Source: JANQQZ01 sp039179915 | Lineage (GTDB): Bacteria > Planctomycetota > Phycisphaerae > Phycisphaerales > UBA1924 | DNA length: 11,865 bases | NCBI GenBank assembly: GCA_039179915.1 | Contig: JBCDEF010000080.1 | Location: forward strand, 1-11,865 | Reading direction: 5' to 3' | Shown: positions 1 through 6,777 of the stretch, one piece after another | How the letters are laid out: each line of letters opens with the position of its first letter | Position numbering within the stretch: the first letter of the stretch is position 1 | Translations under genes and position numbers: made by a program | Notes under the pieces: model-generated | What the model saw: only the letters and a program-made list of their open reading frames with translations | What the model was told of the DNA's origin: nothing | The model's database searches: none

Positions 1-35
1 CACCGGGCGGGACGCGATCGAGGAAAAGAGAGATC

Positions 36-1841
36 ATGAGAATCACTTGGTGCTCCGCCGCGGTCACCGCGGCAGCAGGTGCGATCTTGGTAGGCGCACC
101 GGCTCACGCCCGAGCCGAGAACTCGGCGGGCGTCGACGGTTCTTCCGGGGTCGCGACACGCGGCGGCGCGGCAGTCGAAGACCGCACCGCCCCGATGTAC
201 CAGCCCCAGACCTGGTCGCTTGTCGCCCCCGCCGGCCAGATCAGCGGCAACCCGTTCGATATCAGAGCGACCGCGCGGTTCGTCGGCGACGATGGCTCCG
301 TGACCGTTGTGCCCATGTTCTACGACGGGCAGAGCGGCGGCGGACGCGTCTACAGCTTCCGGTTCACCGGCGTCCGGCCCGATGTGTCCTACCAGATCGA
401 AACCTCGAGCCAGGTCGCGTCGCTCGATGGGTCGGCCTTCTCGCTCCTGGTCACGCCGGGCGACGGCCTGGGCTTCGTGCAATCGGCGGGATCGGGCTAC
501 GCGGTCGAGAGCGGCGAATCGGGCAGGCTCCGCGGCTTCTTGCTCAACATCCTCCAAACCGACCCCGCGGGCGAGAGCAGCCCTTTCTTCCACACGCACT
601 TGTCTGACTTCGCGTCCAACCCGATCGGCCGGACGCGGTCGTACGCGCGGTACGCCGCGGACCGCGGGTTCACCGCGATCTATGTCATGCTCGGCAACCA
701 TCTCAGCGATCTGGGCACGTTCGAGGGCGACCAGGTGCAAACGCCGGATCCGGATCTGGAAGCGTTCGAGGTGCTCGATCAGATCGTGGCAACCGCGCAC
801 GAAGAGGGTGTGCACGTCCACTTCTGGCGATGGGGCGACGCCAACCGGGGCTGGACGGCGCAAGGCCTGCCCGGGGGCATCAACGGCTCGGCCGATCGCA
901 GGCTCACAACGTACCTCGCGGCTCGGCTCGGCGCGATGCCGTCTTGGTCGATCGGCTACGGCTTCGACCTGCACGAATGGGTCACGCCGGCGCAGCTCGA
1001 GGTGTGGCGGTCGGAGCTGGCCGAAGGCCTCGCCTTCCCGCACCTGATCTCGGCGCGTTCGCACGAGTTCGGCTCCGATGCTTCGGCGATCCAGGGCTAC
1101 GCGCAGGGCGATGATGAGCTCGGCGCCTCGGCCTCCCGCGTGCCGGAGTACGACGAGCTGCGCTCGCTGATCGAGTCGGCCCCGGGACGACCACACCTGC
1201 TCGAGGAGCGCAACGTCCTCGAGCGGTGGGGGCTGGACAGCGACGGCACGCGGCTGCTGATGTGGCGATCGGCGATGGCCGGCGGCGTCGGCGGGTGGTA
1301 CGGCTTTTTCGATCACGATCCGGTGTTCGGCAACGACACCGGGTACGACAACGACGAGGCCCTCGCCACCCACGGCCGGTTCTGGCGCGACCGGCTCGAG
1401 ATCGGCATGGTGCCCGAGCCCGGCCTGACCGGGCCGACCGGCGGCGACGCCTTCGCGCTGCTCGCCCCGGACCTCGGCAGTGCTGTGGTCTTCGCCGAAT
1501 CATCCGACCGGGTCCGGCTCAATGTGTCGGAGCTGGCCGTCCCCCGCCGGGCGGTCGCGGTCGATACCCGCGCGGCGTACGAGGAGATCGATCTCGGCCT
1601 CCTCGAGCCGGTCGACCAGGTCTGGCAGGCGCCCCGCGGTTCCGATTGGGCCATCGCGATCGAGCCAGCGGGCGGGTGCTCCGGCGATGTCAACGGCGAC
1701 GGCTCGATCACCAGCGCCGACTTCTTCGCATGGATCGTCGCGTTCGGCGACCTGGACGGATCGGCCGACATCAACCTCGACGGCGAGGTGACCAGCAGCG
1801 ACCTGTTCGCCTGGGTCGTGCAGTTCGAGGCCGGCTGCTGA
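36..1841 (+). CDS. Secreted glycoside-hydrolase-like protein with DUF5060-like N-terminus and dockerin-like C-terminus
   Basis: A 601-residue exported protein, probably acting on polysaccharide outside the cytoplasm. Residues 1 to about 27 form a signal peptide with a hydrophobic AAVTAAAGAILVGA core and an AHA/ARA cleavage region. Residues about 58-140 resemble DUF5060, the beta domain found before glycosidase barrels (NPFDIRATARF, then MFYDG, then YSFRFTGVRPDVSYQ). Residues about 165-460 look like a TIM barrel: ARYAADRGFTAIYVMLGN, VHVHFWRWGD, GYGFDLHEW (Glu314) and HLLEERN (Glu390/391). The last two are candidate catalytic acids, which is inference. Residues 548-601 hold two dockerin-like calcium loops (DVNGDGSITSADFF at 551, DINLDGEVTSSDLF at 578) between Cys548 and a terminal Cys601, a tail common on secreted planctomycete proteins. 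The ATG at 36 follows purine-rich GAGGA (20-24) and GAGAG (28-32). Substrate is unknown, and no neighbouring gene suggests one. Confidence 0.72.
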   Translation: MRITWCSAAVTAAAGAILVGAPAHARAENSAGVDGSSGVATRGGAAVEDRTAPMYQPQTWSLVAPAGQISGNPFDIRATARFVGDDGSVTVVPMFYDGQSGGGRVYSFRFTGVRPDVSYQIETSSQVASLDGSAFSLLVTPGDGLGFVQSAGSGYAVESGESGRLRGFLLNILQTDPAGESSPFFHTHLSDFASNPIGRTRSYARYAADRGFTAIYVMLGNHLSDLGTFEGDQVQTPDPDLEAFEVLDQIVATAHEEGVHVHFWRWGDANRGWTAQGLPGGINGSADRRLTTYLAARLGAMPSWSIGYGFDLHEWVTPAQLEVWRSELAEGLAFPHLISARSHEFGSDASAIQGYAQGDDELGASASRVPEYDELRSLIESAPGRPHLLEERNVLERWGLDSDGTRLLMWRSAMAGGVGGWYGFFDHDPVFGNDTGYDNDEALATHGRFWRDRLEIGMVPEPGLTGPTGGDAFALLAPDLGSAVVFAESSDRVRLNVSELAVPRRAVAVDTRAAYEEIDLGLLEPVDQVWQAPRGSDWAIAIEPAGGCSGDVNGDGSITSADFFAWIVAFGDLDGSADINLDGEVTSSDLFAWVVQFEAGC

Positions 1842-1856
1842 CCGGGCGATGCGGGG

Positions 1857-1862
1857 TATGAT
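1857..1862 (+). promoter_or_regulatory. Putative -10 box TATGAT for the thioredoxin-like gene
   Basis: TATGAT matches TATAAT at five of six positions. It lies between the stop of the upstream secreted protein and the CNHC-protein start. No convincing -35 hexamer is seen at the usual distance. The predicted transcript would start near 1869 and give a leader of about 35 bases carrying the GGAG site at 1893-1896. Confidence 0.4.
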
Positions 1863-1864
1863 CC

Positions 1865-1876
1865 GCGCCGCGGCGC
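1865..1876. promoter_or_regulatory. 12-base perfect palindrome at the predicted transcription start
   Basis: GCGCCGCGGCGC is a perfect 12-base palindrome lying three bases after the putative -10 box TATGAT and before the ribosome site of the thioredoxin-like gene. The position would suit an operator. In DNA this GC-rich, several such palindromes are expected by chance in a window this long, so it may mean nothing. Confidence 0.2.
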
Positions 1877-1903
1877 ATGGGTGCGCGGCGACGGAGACAC
1901 GGC

Positions 1904-2497
1904 ATGGCCCGAACCCCATCGACGATGCGCCTTGCCCCGGGCGACGCCGCCCCCGCGTTTGACCTGCCCAACCTGAACCGGAGCGCCGGCGCCGAACGCG
2001 TCTCGCTCGACCGGGCCGCGGGCGAGGCCGGGCTGCTGGTGATGTTCATCTGCAACCACTGCCCGTTCGTGATCCATGTCGCCGACGAGCTGGCCAAGCT
2101 CGGGCACTACGCCACGTCTCACGGCATCGGTGTGGTTGCGGTCATGCCGAACGATGTGAAGAACTTCCCCGATGACTCACCCGACCGCATGGCGGCCGAG
2201 GCCGAGAACCGGGGCTACACGTTCCCGTACCTGTTCGACGAGGACCAGTCGGTTGCCAAGGCTTACGCGGCCGCCTGCACGCCCGACTTCTTCCTCTTCG
2301 GGCCGGACCGCACGCTGTACTACCGGGGCCAGCTCGATGGCTCTCGGCCCGGCAACGACGAACCGGTCACCGGCGCCGACCTGCGGGCCGCGATCTCAGA
2401 CATGCTCGCCGGCCAGCCCGCTTCGGATGCGCAGACCCCGAGCATGGGTTGCAACATCAAGTGGATCCCGGGCAACGAGCCCGACTACTTCGGCTAG
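1904..2497 (+). CDS. Thioredoxin-family / peroxiredoxin-like protein (PRX-like, CNHC active site)
   Basis: A 197-residue thioredoxin-fold protein of the peroxiredoxin-like group, probably a cytoplasmic thiol oxidoreductase; substrate unknown. After MRLAPGDAAPAFDLPNLN, typical of the AhpC/TSA and redoxin folds, the active site reads FICNHCPFV with Cys50 and Cys53 in CNHC. The cis-Pro region is CTPDFFLF (Cys125, Pro127). The C-terminus carries SMGCNIKW (Cys183), which I recall as characteristic of this subgroup. No signal peptide or membrane segment is seen. The ATG at 1904 is preferred because GGAG (1893-1896) lies 7 bases before it. An in-frame ATG at 1877 would add nine arginine-rich residues and lacks a ribosome site, and an ATG at 1925 would also leave the fold intact. 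It appears to be transcribed alone. Confidence 0.85.
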   Translation: MARTPSTMRLAPGDAAPAFDLPNLNRSAGAERVSLDRAAGEAGLLVMFICNHCPFVIHVADELAKLGHYATSHGIGVVAVMPNDVKNFPDDSPDRMAAEAENRGYTFPYLFDEDQSVAKAYAAACTPDFFLFGPDRTLYYRGQLDGSRPGNDEPVTGADLRAAISDMLAGQPASDAQTPSMGCNIKWIPGNEPDYFG

Positions 2498-2519
2498 AAC
2501 CGACGACGAGGGCGAAGCG

Positions 2520-2933
2520 TCACGGCCGATCGCTCAAGACGTGCACGATCACACGTCGCGTGTGCGGCGAGGTCCGGTGCTCCCAGAGATAGACGCCCTG
2601 CCACGTGCCCAGTGCCAGCCGGCCGCCGGTGATCGGGATCGAGAGCGTTGTCGCGGTGATCGCCGCGCGGATGTGGCTCGGCATGTCGTCGGGGCCCTCG
2701 GCGGTGTGCGTCCAGCCGGTGCCATCGGGCACGAAGCGGTCGAGCCACGTTTCCAGATCGCGGCGGGCCGACGGGTCGGCGTTTTCTTGAATCAGCAGGC
2801 TGGCCGAGGTGTGCCGGATCATGACGGTGCACAGGCCGTCCTGAGCCCGCGACCGCGTGACCGTACGGTGCAGCTCATCGGTGAACTCGTGCAGCCCCCG
2901 GCCGGGCGTTCGGATTGTCAGCTCACGGATCAT
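2520..2933 (-). CDS. yjbQ: YjbQ/UPF0047 family protein (secondary thiamine-phosphate synthase-like)
   Basis: A 137-residue protein, close to the usual size of YjbQ/UPF0047, a small beta-rich metal-binding family. Some members show weak thiamine-phosphate synthase activity, but the physiological role is unsettled. Family motifs present are TVMIRHTSASLLIQENADP (His and ENxDP), HTAEGPDDMPSHIRAA and LGTWQGVYLWEHR. The start at 2933 gives MIRELTIRTPGRG, a normal family N-terminus. The reading frame stays open upstream to 3191, but that stretch is Arg/Pro/Ser-rich low-complexity translation overlapping the divergent gene, so it is rejected. The gene converges on the thioredoxin-like gene with 22 bases between stops. 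There is no Shine-Dalgarno site; a TACCGT hexamer ends 5 bases before the ATG, suggesting a leaderless mRNA. Confidence 0.9.
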   Translation of the reverse strand: MIRELTIRTPGRGLHEFTDELHRTVTRSRAQDGLCTVMIRHTSASLLIQENADPSARRDLETWLDRFVPDGTGWTHTAEGPDDMPSHIRAAITATTLSIPITGGRLALGTWQGVYLWEHRTSPHTRRVIVHVLSDRP

Positions 2934-2938
2934 CGAGC

Positions 2939-2944
2939 ACGGTA
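2939..2944 (-). promoter_or_regulatory. Putative start-proximal -10 box TACCGT for the YjbQ gene
   Basis: On the minus strand TACCGT ends five bases before the ATG at 2933. A TTGCGG hexamer lies 16 bases further upstream (2961-2966), matching the first three bases of a -35 TTGACA. A start at the usual distance from the -10 would coincide with or nearly coincide with the ATG. It is the weakest of five similar arrangements in the window. Confidence 0.4.
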
Positions 2945-3055
2945 TCCCCCTCGCAGGTTTCCGCAACCCGCCCGACTGCAACCCGGTATCCGGTGCCGAC
3001 TCAGAAGAATTGCACGCGGCCGTGAACGCCGGCCCGCGCTTGGAAGGGGACACCG

Positions 3056-4219
3056 ATGACGACGATGGTGGTGCGTGCCGCGTGCGCGGCGGGGCTGTGG
3101 GTGTGCGCGGGTCAGGCCTGCGCGATCGACGAGCCGCTCCGCGATGCCTCTGCCGCGATGCTGCCGCTGGCGGTGACCAACGGCAAAACAATGGACGCCG
3201 AGTTCGGCGATCTCAATGGCGACGGCCGGCTCGACCTGGTGATCGCGGTCGAATACGGCCAGAACGCGGTGATGCTCGGCGGCGCGCAGGGATTCGTTTT
3301 CGCCGCCGACGCGCTCCCGCAGGGCCCGCGGCGAGACTCCGAGGACATCGCCATCGCCGACCTCGACGGCGACGGCGACCTCGACCTGGTCTTTGTCAGC
3401 GAGGACGACGCGACCAACGAACTCTATCTCAACGACGGCACCGGCGTCTTTACAGACGCGGGCGATCGGCTGCCGGTGACGGGCACCTCCAACGCGGTCG
3501 CGGCGTTCGACGCCGACGCGGACGGCGACACGGACCTCGTCCTCGGCAACGCCGGGCAGAACTTCCTGCTCATCAACGACGGCTCGGCCCGCTTCACGCT
3601 CGACCCCGATGCCCTGCCCGCGATCAGCGATACCACGCAAGACATCGAGGTCGGCGATGTCGACGGCGACGGCGACCCGGATCTGGTCATCGCCAACGAG
3701 GGCCCCAACGCGGTCTATCTCAACAACGGCTCGGGCGTGTTCACCGACGCGACTGAGCGGGCCTTTGGCGTCCGAACACGCGAAGAAACCCGCGAGGCGG
3801 ACATGGGCGACATCGACGGCGACGGCGACCTGGACCTCTACTTCGCCAACGTCGGCTGGGCCGGCGGACCGCCGCACGACGCGCTGCTGCTCAACCGGGG
3901 CGACGGCACGTTTGAAGATGTCACGGGCGTCGGCCTGCCCAGGATCGCCGAGTTCTCGCTCGATGCCGACTTCGCTGACCTCGACAGCGACGGCGATCTG
4001 GACATCGTCACCGCCCGGATCGCTCAAGGGCTCGGCCGGCCGATCACTGTCTTTGTGAACGATGGGGCCGGCACGTTCACCGAAGCGCCGAGCGACCTGG
4101 TTCCAGAGTCGGTCGTCGGACACGCGATCGATGTCGAGCTGCTGGACCTCGACGGCGACGGCGCGCTCGACATCTACGTCGGCTGCCATGTTCCGAGCGA
4201 TGCCGTGCTGCTGGGCTAG
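3056..4219 (+). CDS. Secreted FG-GAP/VCBS seven-repeat beta-propeller protein
   Basis: A 387-residue exported protein made almost wholly of FG-GAP/VCBS repeats, which bind calcium and fold as blades of an integrin-alpha-like propeller. Residues 1 to about 23 form a signal peptide (AACAAGLWVCAGQACA, cleavage near Ala23). Seven calcium-loop motifs begin at residues 52, 102, 152, 201, 252, 308 and 364, for example DLDGDGDLDL and DVDGDGDPDL. Spacing is 49-56 residues, enough for one closed seven-bladed propeller. Most repeats continue as LYLNDGTGVFTD-like strands. The chain ends just after the seventh loop, so the last blade may be completed by N-terminal strands, as propellers often do (inference). 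No dockerin tail, membrane anchor or enzymatic domain is seen. GGAAGGGGA (3042-3050) before the ATG is a strong ribosome site. Role is probably adhesion or matrix binding; ligand unknown. Confidence 0.85.
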   Translation: MTTMVVRAACAAGLWVCAGQACAIDEPLRDASAAMLPLAVTNGKTMDAEFGDLNGDGRLDLVIAVEYGQNAVMLGGAQGFVFAADALPQGPRRDSEDIAIADLDGDGDLDLVFVSEDDATNELYLNDGTGVFTDAGDRLPVTGTSNAVAAFDADADGDTDLVLGNAGQNFLLINDGSARFTLDPDALPAISDTTQDIEVGDVDGDGDPDLVIANEGPNAVYLNNGSGVFTDATERAFGVRTREETREADMGDIDGDGDLDLYFANVGWAGGPPHDALLLNRGDGTFEDVTGVGLPRIAEFSLDADFADLDSDGDLDIVTARIAQGLGRPITVFVNDGAGTFTEAPSDLVPESVVGHAIDVELLDLDGDGALDIYVGCHVPSDAVLLG

Positions 4220-4223
4220 CGGG

Positions 4224-5789
4224 TCACTCCCACTCGATCGTGGCCGGCGGTTTGCTGCTGATGTCGTAGACCACGCGGTTGACGCCGCGGACCTCGTTGA
4301 TGATGCGGCTGGAGATCTTCGCGAGCACGTCGAACGGGATGCGGGCCCAGTCGGCGGTCATGAAATCCCGGGTCTCGACGGCGCGAACAGCGACGACGCT
4401 CTCGTACGTCCGGCCGTCGCCCATCACGCCCACGCTCTGGACCGGCAGCAGCACGGCAAAAACCTGGCTGGTCTGGCGGTAGAGGTCTGCGGCGATGATC
4501 TCTTCGAGCAGAATCTCGTCGCAATCACGCAGCAGATCCAGCCTGGGCTTGGTGATCTCACCGAGCACCCGGACGGCCAGGCCCGGGCCCGGGAACGGGT
4601 GCCGCCAGATGAGCTGGTCGGGCAGGCCCAGGACCTCGCCGAGTTTTCGCACTTCGTCTTTGAACAGCTCGCGGAGCGGCTCGACGAGCTCGAAGCCGAG
4701 CTCTTCGGGGAGCCCGCCGACGTTGTGGTGCAGCTTGATGTTGGCCGACTTGCCCGCATGGCCGTGGCCCGATTCGATCACGTCGGGGTAGAGCGTGCCC
4801 TGGGCGAGGAAGTTCGCATCGGGGATCTCGCCCGCGGCCTGTTTGAAGACATCAACGAACCGGTGCCCGATCCGCCGTCGCTTCTCCTGCGGGTCGGTGA
4901 TGCCGGCCAGGTCGTTCAGGAATGCCTCCTCCGCGTCGGCGGTGCGGAGATCGATCCGGAAGTGGTCGCGGAAGGTCGATTCGACCAGCTCCCGTTCGTT
5001 CTTGCGGAGCAGGCCGTTGTCGACGAAGACGCACGACAGCCGGTCGCCGATGGCTTTGTGGAGCATCGCGGCGACGACCGAGGAATCAACGCCGCCCGAA
5101 AGCCCGCAGATCACGCGTTTGTCGCCGACGAGTTCGCGGATGCGGTCGCATTCGGTCTCGGCGAAGTCGGCCATTTTCCATGAGCCGCGGCAGCCGCAGA
5201 TGTTGTACGCGAAGTTGCGGATCAGGTCGCCGCCGTGGGGCGTGTGGGTGACCTCGGGGTGGAACTGGACGCCGAAGAACCGGACGGGCGCATCGGCGGT
5301 GGTGCGGACGGCCGCGTGCGGGCACGTGCTGGTCGCGGCGATCGTCTCGAGATGGGCGGCGCCCAGGTTGGTCACCTGGTCGCCGTGCGACATCCAGACG
5401 GTCGTCCGCTGCGGGATCGCTTCGAGCAGGTCGTTGTCGCTGGCGATCTCCAGGCTGGCCGGCCCGAACTCGCGGTGGTCGGCCCGGTCGATCGCGCCGC
5501 CGAGCAGCGTGCTGACCAGCTGCATGCCGTAGCAGATGCCGAGCACGGGAACGCTGAGCTCAAGGATCGCCGGGTCGCAGCGGGGGGCGCCGTCGGCGTC
5601 GACGCTCGCCGGCCCGCCCGAGAGCACAATGCCTTTGGGGTTCATCGCCCGCAGCTCGTCGGCCGGCGTGTCGGGACGGAGGATCAGCGAAAAGACGCCG
5701 GCCTCGCGCAGCCGCCGGGCGATCAGCTGCGTGGTTTGCGAGCCGAAGTCGAGCACGGGGACGCGTTCGTGGTGCGGATCGGGTGGCAT
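4224..5789 (-). CDS. guaA: GMP synthase (glutamine-hydrolysing)
   Basis: A 521-residue GuaA, full length for the family; it converts XMP, glutamine and ATP to GMP in the cytoplasm. The N-terminal class-I glutamine amidotransferase has VLDFGSQTTQLIARR, the nucleophile Cys86 in GICYGMQ, and His177 and Glu179 in GVQFHPEV. The ATP-pyrophosphatase domain begins with the PP-loop LSGGVDSS (about 230-237). The dimerisation domain ends with the canonical SKPPATIEWE. The ATG at 5789 is chosen because GGAG (5796-5799) lies 6 bases upstream and the start is close to the VPVLDFGSQ strand; the open frame continues to 5903 but has no family homology. It is apparently monocistronic, convergent with the propeller gene and divergent from the lipoprotein gene. 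Confidence 0.98.
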   Translation of the reverse strand: MPPDPHHERVPVLDFGSQTTQLIARRLREAGVFSLILRPDTPADELRAMNPKGIVLSGGPASVDADGAPRCDPAILELSVPVLGICYGMQLVSTLLGGAIDRADHREFGPASLEIASDNDLLEAIPQRTTVWMSHGDQVTNLGAAHLETIAATSTCPHAAVRTTADAPVRFFGVQFHPEVTHTPHGGDLIRNFAYNICGCRGSWKMADFAETECDRIRELVGDKRVICGLSGGVDSSVVAAMLHKAIGDRLSCVFVDNGLLRKNERELVESTFRDHFRIDLRTADAEEAFLNDLAGITDPQEKRRRIGHRFVDVFKQAAGEIPDANFLAQGTLYPDVIESGHGHAGKSANIKLHHNVGGLPEELGFELVEPLRELFKDEVRKLGEVLGLPDQLIWRHPFPGPGLAVRVLGEITKPRLDLLRDCDEILLEEIIAADLYRQTSQVFAVLLPVQSVGVMGDGRTYESVVAVRAVETRDFMTADWARIPFDVLAKISSRIINEVRGVNRVVYDISSKPPATIEWE

Positions 5790-5868
5790 GGTGCGGCTCC
5801 GTGGGCTGCGTCGGCTCGCGTGGTCGGTGCGGCGGCCGATGGGCCGATCCGACGCGTGCGGAGCGGGG

Positions 5869-5874
5869 AGTTTA
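5869..5874 (-). promoter_or_regulatory. Possible -10 element TAAACT for guaA
   Basis: Reading the minus strand, TAAACT matches TATAAT at four of six positions and overlaps by two bases the plus-strand TAGAAT of the divergent lipoprotein gene. It would give guaA a leader of roughly 70 bases ending in the GGAG ribosome site. The match is weak and no -35 is evident. Confidence 0.2.
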
Positions 5875-5878
5875 GAAT
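5873..5878 (+). promoter_or_regulatory. Start-proximal -10 box TAGAAT for the lipoprotein-kinase-STAS-permease group
   Basis: TAGAAT (five of six to TATAAT) ends six bases before the ATG at 5885. CCGACG at 5849-5854 shares the GAC core of TTGACA, with an 18-base spacer. A start six or seven bases after the -10 would fall on the ATG, so the mRNA is predicted to be leaderless. No Shine-Dalgarno site exists here. Confidence 0.6.
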
Positions 5879-5884
5879 CTCCGG

Positions 5885-6256
5885 ATGGGACCGGGCAGAC
5901 CACGATCGGCGAAGGTTCTGTGTGCCGCGGCGGCCGTTGCGGCGCCGCTCGCTGCAGGCGGCTGCCTGGCGATCAAGCCCCGGCCGGATTTCGACTCCGC
6001 CTTCGCTCCGGACCGTCACCTGGCGATCGAGCAAGCCCGGGCCCGGGGCGACCGATCCGCGGTCGACGATCTGATCCGGCAGCTCTCCGATGACGACCTG
6101 CTGCTCCGCTGGTCGGCGAACGATGCCCTGGTCGATCTGACGGGCCACGACGCGGGCTTCGAGCCGGATGCCTCCGAACGCGAGCGCCGGGCAGGAATCG
6201 ACCGATGGATGTCCTGGCGCGGCGTGCAGCAGGCCGGGCCGGAGGACGCCGGATGA
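5885..6256 (+). CDS. Small HEAT-like putative lipoprotein
   Basis: A 123-residue exported protein of unknown function. Residues 1-26 are a signal peptide with a short basic start (MGPGRPRSAK) and hydrophobic core (VLCAAAAVAAPLA), ending in AAGGC at Cys27. This is a degenerate lipobox, with Ala rather than Leu at -3, so lipidation is likely but not certain. Residues about 61-120 form two or three helices resembling a single HEAT-like unit seen in small planctomycete proteins: DLIRQLSDDDLLLRWSANDA, then LTGHDAGF, then ERRAGIDRWMSW. It is the first gene of a tight group, and its TGA overlaps the next ATG as ATGA, so it should be translationally coupled to the kinase gene. Whether it works with the kinase or the permease is unknown. 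The start is supported by TAGAAT six bases upstream rather than by a ribosome site. Confidence 0.7.
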   Translation: MGPGRPRSAKVLCAAAAVAAPLAAGGCLAIKPRPDFDSAFAPDRHLAIEQARARGDRSAVDDLIRQLSDDDLLLRWSANDALVDLTGHDAGFEPDASERERRAGIDRWMSWRGVQQAGPEDAG

Positions 6257-6777
6257 CCCCGCAACCGACGACCCCGAGCCACGGGACGGACCAGAGCCCG
6301 GGACAGGGCAGCGAAGCGGCGATCGAGGTGCGGCTGCGGTCGCGGCCGATCTACCTCGCCGGCACGCGGGAGCTGGTCGTGGGCCTCTGCCGACGCCTGG
6401 GCTTCCCCGAGCAGGTTTCGGGCCAGATCGCCCTCGCGACAGACGAAGCGCTCGCCAACGTGATCAACCACGGCTACGGTCGCCGGCCGGACGGTCTGAT
6501 CTGGCTCAAGCTCTGGCCCGAGTCCTCGCCCGGCGTCCGGGGGATCCGTGTGGTGATCGAGGACGAGGGCGAGCAGATCGATCCCGAGGCGATCTTCGGC
6601 AGAGATCTGGACGATGTCAGGCCCGGAGGCCTCGGCGTGCACATCATGCGGCAGGTGATGGACCACGTCCGGCACGAGAAGCGCGACCCCGACGGGATGC
6701 GACTGACCATGAGCAAGGCGCTGCCCGATCCGGCGGGCGAGCAGGATCAGCAGCGGGAGAGCAACGCCAGTGGATGA
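6253..6777 (+). CDS. RsbW/SpoIIAB-like anti-sigma ATPase / serine kinase (HATPase_c)
   Basis: A 174-residue GHKL ATPase of the RsbW/SpoIIAB type. Such proteins bind a sigma factor or other partner and inactivate a STAS antagonist by phosphorylating it on serine. The fold begins at about residue 23 after a Gln/Pro/Ser-rich leader. The N-box is ATDEALANVINHGYG (Glu65, Asn69), the G1 box is EDEGEQID (Asp104, Gly106), and the G2 box is GGLGVHIMRQVMD (Gly125-Gly128). The C-terminal 15 residues are Gln/Ser-rich. The ATG at 6253 overlaps the upstream stop (ATGA) and has GGAGG at 6241-6245, seven bases away. An in-frame ATG at 6205 is less likely. Its stop overlaps the STAS start by eight bases, the usual kinase and antagonist pairing. 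No sigma factor gene lies in the window, so the regulated partner is unknown. Confidence 0.88.
   Translation: MTPQPTTPSHGTDQSPGQGSEAAIEVRLRSRPIYLAGTRELVVGLCRRLGFPEQVSGQIALATDEALANVINHGYGRRPDGLIWLKLWPESSPGVRGIRVVIEDEGEQIDPEAIFGRDLDDVRPGGLGVHIMRQVMDHVRHEKRDPDGMRLTMSKALPDPAGEQDQQRESNASG

Noticed and set aside
1313..2122. 269-codon minus-strand open frame across the first two genes
   Set aside because: It spans two unrelated plus-strand genes and the gap between them, with no domain or ribosome site.
2934..3191. 86-residue N-terminal extension of the YjbQ protein
   Set aside because: It is Arg/Pro/Ser-rich, overlaps the signal-peptide region of the divergent gene, and family members start at MIRELT-like sequence.
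3200..4180. DNA repeats suggesting a mobile or CRISPR-like array
   Set aside because: The repeated GACGGCGACGGCGAC-type sequence encodes the calcium loops of the FG-GAP blades at about 150-base spacing; it is protein repeat structure.
2930..4189. 419-codon open frame on the minus strand opposite the FG-GAP gene
   Set aside because: It mirrors the repetitive GAC/GGC codons of the plus-strand calcium loops, has no recognisable domain, and overlaps the well-supported propeller gene and its promoter region.
4062..5183. 373-codon plus-strand open frame opposite guaA
   Set aside because: It is antisense to the conserved GuaA ATP-pyrophosphatase and dimerisation domains and has no family resemblance.
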